This document shows, in pieces, positions 5,751 through 7,049 of a stretch of 7,049 nucleotides of DNA; the stretch's first letter is position 1; each line of letters begins with the position of its first letter. Location: contig JALXCE010000110.1 in the NCBI GenBank assembly GCA_026991055.1, positions 1 through 7,049 on the forward strand, written 5' to 3'. This stretch comes from Caldifarciminota bacterium (GTDB lineage Bacteria; Hydrothermota; Hydrothermia; B15-G9; WFZT01). The notes under the pieces were generated by a model. That model saw only the letters and a program-made list of their open reading frames with translations, was not told the DNA's origin and ran no database searches. Both the position numbers and the translations under genes were made by a program.

Positions 5751-6110
5751 TTACCTACCTCCCTTTAAAAGTTTAACTGCTTCCTCGGGGGTTATTTCCC
5801 CGGATTCAAGCATATCAAGGACTTCCTTAGTAGAAGTCCTATCTTCGCTTTCATATCCAAGGGCAGCTAAGAGGTTATTTAACTTTTGCTTGGCTGTTGG
5901 ATGGGACACACCGAGTTCCTTGGCAACAAGCGACAGATTTCCCCGACTCCTCAGGAAAAGTCTCAGAAATTCGAGGTGCTCCTCCTCTAATGAGCAAAAT
6001 TCACACGCTTCAAAAGAACCTCTAATAACAGTTCCACAGGAGGGACACCTGTACTCAACCACCTTTAGCCTTTCACCACAAACCGGACATTTTGTAAGAG
6101 CCTTTTTCAT
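5751..6110 (-). CDS. DUF2089 family protein: zinc ribbon, HTH and SHOCT-like C-terminus; putative regulator
   Basis: The protein has 119 residues. A zinc ribbon is formed by CPVC (8-11) and CPSC (22-25). A third Cys pair, CEFC (36-39), follows and could bind a second metal or support the fold. The helices at about 42-85 carry RSRGNLSLVAKELGVSHPTA (54-73), the helix-turn-helix core of DUF2089 (RGN...V...LG[IV]S.PT), so DNA binding is likely. The C-terminus (95-116) is a SHOCT-like hairpin (VLDMLESGEITPEEAVKLL). It is the first gene of a cassette whose next two products carry the same hairpin. No Shine-Dalgarno sequence lies before the ATG at 6110, whereas a promoter-like sequence ends about 10 nt upstream, so the mRNA may be leaderless. 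Repeats in the upstream region suggest self-regulation. The family is usually annotated as unknown; a regulator role is inference from the HTH. Confidence 0.8.
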   Translation of the reverse strand: MKKALTKCPVCGERLKVVEYRCPSCGTVIRGSFEACEFCSLEEEHLEFLRLFLRSRGNLSLVAKELGVSHPTAKQKLNNLLAALGYESEDRTSTKEVLDMLESGEITPEEAVKLLKGGR

Positions 6111-6130
6111 GATACAAATATTTTAACCAT
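6107..6130 (-). other. Seven-codon upstream ORF ending on the DUF2089 start codon
   Basis: ATG at 6130-6128 opens MVKIFVS and stops at TGA 6109-6107, overlapping the DUF2089 ATG as ATGA. If transcription starts further upstream than the nearest promoter, ribosomes ending here could restart on the regulator gene, which otherwise has no ribosome binding site. A seven-codon frame can easily arise by chance, and AAAGAG lies directly against its ATG with no spacing, so support is weak. Confidence 0.2.
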
Positions 6131-6148
6131 CTCTTTAAAATTTTTCAA
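6120..6148 (-). promoter_or_regulatory. Candidate sigma-70 promoter of the DUF2089 cassette, with a nearly leaderless start
   Basis: On the minus strand TTGAAA (6148-6143) and TAAAAT (6125-6120) are spaced by 17 bp, each one mismatch from consensus. The predicted start lies near 6113, only about 3 nt before the ATG at 6110, which would give a leaderless mRNA and agrees with the missing Shine-Dalgarno sequence. The region is AT-rich, which makes chance matches easier. Confidence 0.5.
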
Positions 6149-6171
6149 GGCCTTGTTTAAATTTTTTGAAG
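6134..6171. repeat. Two near-identical 16-mers flanking a 6-bp GC-rich core, overlapping the promoter; possible operator
   Basis: TTTAAAATTTTTCAAG (6134-6149) and TTTAAATTTTTTGAAG (6156-6171) match at 14 of 16 positions in the same orientation, 22 bp apart, which is about two helical turns. The join contains the perfect palindrome CAAGGCCTTG (6146-6155). The left copy covers the -35 element. Tandem sites at this spacing suit a DNA-binding protein, and the adjacent DUF2089 HTH protein is the obvious candidate. That is inference. Confidence 0.35.
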
Positions 6172-6198
6172 ATGTATTTTAACAAACTAAAAATACAT
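6172..6198. promoter_or_regulatory. 9-bp perfect inverted repeat upstream of the DUF2089 promoter
   Basis: ATGTATTTT (6172-6180) and AAAATACAT (6190-6198) form a perfect inverted repeat with a 9-nt spacer. It sits about 24 bp upstream of the candidate -35 element, a usual place for an activator or a dimeric regulator. It could also hold a weak second promoter (TTTTCA, 17 bp, TAAAAT on the minus strand). It is too AT-rich to be a convincing terminator for the upstream barrel gene. In the rest of the gap (6199-6431) I see no gene, tRNA or clear terminator. Confidence 0.4.
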
Positions 6199-6431
6199 TG
6201 AAAATCCCCGACATTTTGCCCCTCGATGGAGAGAGCTCCTACTTTCTGATGAGATGATTGTGATTACAGGGAAAAGGGGGAAATAGAAACACGACTGAAT
6301 CATGTAAAAAGATAGACAAAAGCATTACATTGTCACCGAAACTGAAAGATAGGCAGTTCCCTTCTTATACAAATGCAGTCAAGCACTCTGTTTATATCTT
6401 ACCCAAAATTGATTGAAAGTTTTCCGTAGAT

Positions 6432-7049
6432 TTATAAGCTCACGAAATATTTGAATTTGATGGCTGAAACGGAGTTTAATACGCCACTCTGGTCCCTTTC
6501 ATTGCTCATTGCCACATATATTCCACCAATGCCGAGCTGGTATTTCACAAACACCCAGTATCTGTAAAAAGGTCTGTAGAGTTCTGACTCCGAGAATACA
6601 TTCTCATACCCTATTCTCACTGATAATCTTTTTCGCAGGTTAACATCCCCGGTAATTAATGTTGAAATCGTTCTTTTTAAGCCGGCCCCCTGCGAGAACG
6701 ATAAGGAGTTCGATAAAGACATGGATTTGGATACATGCATGTTGAAACTGATCTTTCCGTAGTCGTAGAGCCCTATCTTTCCTGTCAGGTAATTGTAGGT
6801 TCTCTCACGTGAAACATAAATTCTTACAGAGTGTGGAGGCAGATTGAGCATCAAGTTTGCATACGCTCCCCAATTCCGATAATGAACAAGCTTTCTCCTG
6901 AAAGGGTCAAAGCTATATCTATCACCTTGCCATATAGAAGACGAGATGAAGTTACCATTTTTCAAATACATGGTGAGCTGAGGGGATATTTCAGCCGATG
7001 GCCTTTCGTTTAAATCCCTTTCCCGTGTGAAACTAACACCTGTCACGAG
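6432..7049 (-). CDS. Outer-membrane beta-barrel protein, C-terminal fragment (runs off right edge)
   Basis: The frame is open to the window edge and supplies the last 205 residues of a larger protein; the true start is outside. It is built of many short strands with alternating hydrophobic and polar residues and frequent Tyr, Phe and Arg (for example SVRIYVSRERTYNYLTG, KISFNMHVSKSMSL, LSVRIGYENVFSE), typical of an outer-membrane barrel. It ends SAIKFKYFVSL. The last two strands (VFVKYQLGIGGIYVAMSNERDQ, then the end) resemble the tail of the DUF5916 protein at 649-2727 (FKYQFMPKSTFYIVLNQ, then AAVKIRWAIPF). It may therefore be a DUF5916 paralogue, but the diagnostic N-terminal half is missing. 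No clear hairpin terminator follows its stop. Confidence 0.6.
   Translation of the reverse strand, partial: LVTGVSFTRERDLNERPSAEISPQLTMYLKNGNFISSSIWQGDRYSFDPFRRKLVHYRNWGAYANLMLNLPPHSVRIYVSRERTYNYLTGKIGLYDYGKISFNMHVSKSMSLSNSLSFSQGAGLKRTISTLITGDVNLRKRLSVRIGYENVFSESELYRPFYRYWVFVKYQLGIGGIYVAMSNERDQSGVLNSVSAIKFKYFVSL

Noticed and set aside
6199..6431. Short open frames in the gap upstream of the DUF2089 region (for example a 20-codon minus-strand frame rich in Leu and Phe)
   Set aside because: They are very short, have no ribosome binding site and no recognisable motif. Nothing like a tRNA or riboswitch was seen.

Overview
The window looks like a stretch of a chromosome (or a metagenome-assembled contig) from a diderm bacterium of low to moderate GC (about 40% by eye). 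Two outer-membrane-type beta-barrel proteins show that there is an outer membrane. The mix of a DUF5916 barrel, DUF2089/SHOCT-type proteins and an EF-G-type GTPase whose P-loop reads GHGGSGKT fits an uncultured candidate-phylum lineage. That placement is a low-confidence guess. Every gene I can support lies on the minus strand, so the biological reading order runs from high to low coordinates.

In reading order: (1) 7049-6432, the C-terminal 205 residues of a beta-barrel protein whose N-terminus is outside the window. (2) A 321-bp non-coding gap, 6111-6431, whose left half holds a promoter-like sequence, a 9-bp inverted repeat and a pair of near-identical 16-mers just before the next gene. (3) A tight three-gene cassette: a DUF2089 zinc-ribbon/HTH putative regulator (6110-5751), a small SHOCT-like protein (5749-5393) and a DUF4097-like beta-repeat protein (5388-4672). 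All three carry the same short helical-hairpin motif (consensus G/K-E-I/L-T/S-P-E-E). (4) A 233-bp gap holding a 25-codon ORF coupled by an ATGA overlap to the next gene. (5) An ABC-2 exporter: ATPase (4438-3500) and permease (3496-2741). (6) A DUF5916 outer-membrane protein with an N-terminal CBM9-like domain (2727-649), 13 nt after the permease. (7) A 500-bp gap, 149-648, with two strong GC-rich hairpins, matching direct repeats and short overlapping ORFs that look like decayed or mobile sequence. (8) The first 49 codons of an EF-G-like GTPase (148-1) behind a consensus sigma-70 promoter.

My working model, which is inference, is a cell-envelope module. A DUF2089 regulator would control itself and two SHOCT-domain partner proteins. 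These may read through, with no clear internal terminator or promoter, into an inner-membrane ABC exporter and its outer-membrane partner. The arrangement recalls the known association of YvlB/LiaX-type SHOCT domains and DUF4097/LiaF-like repeats with envelope stress, but no gene here proves a substrate or a stress signal.
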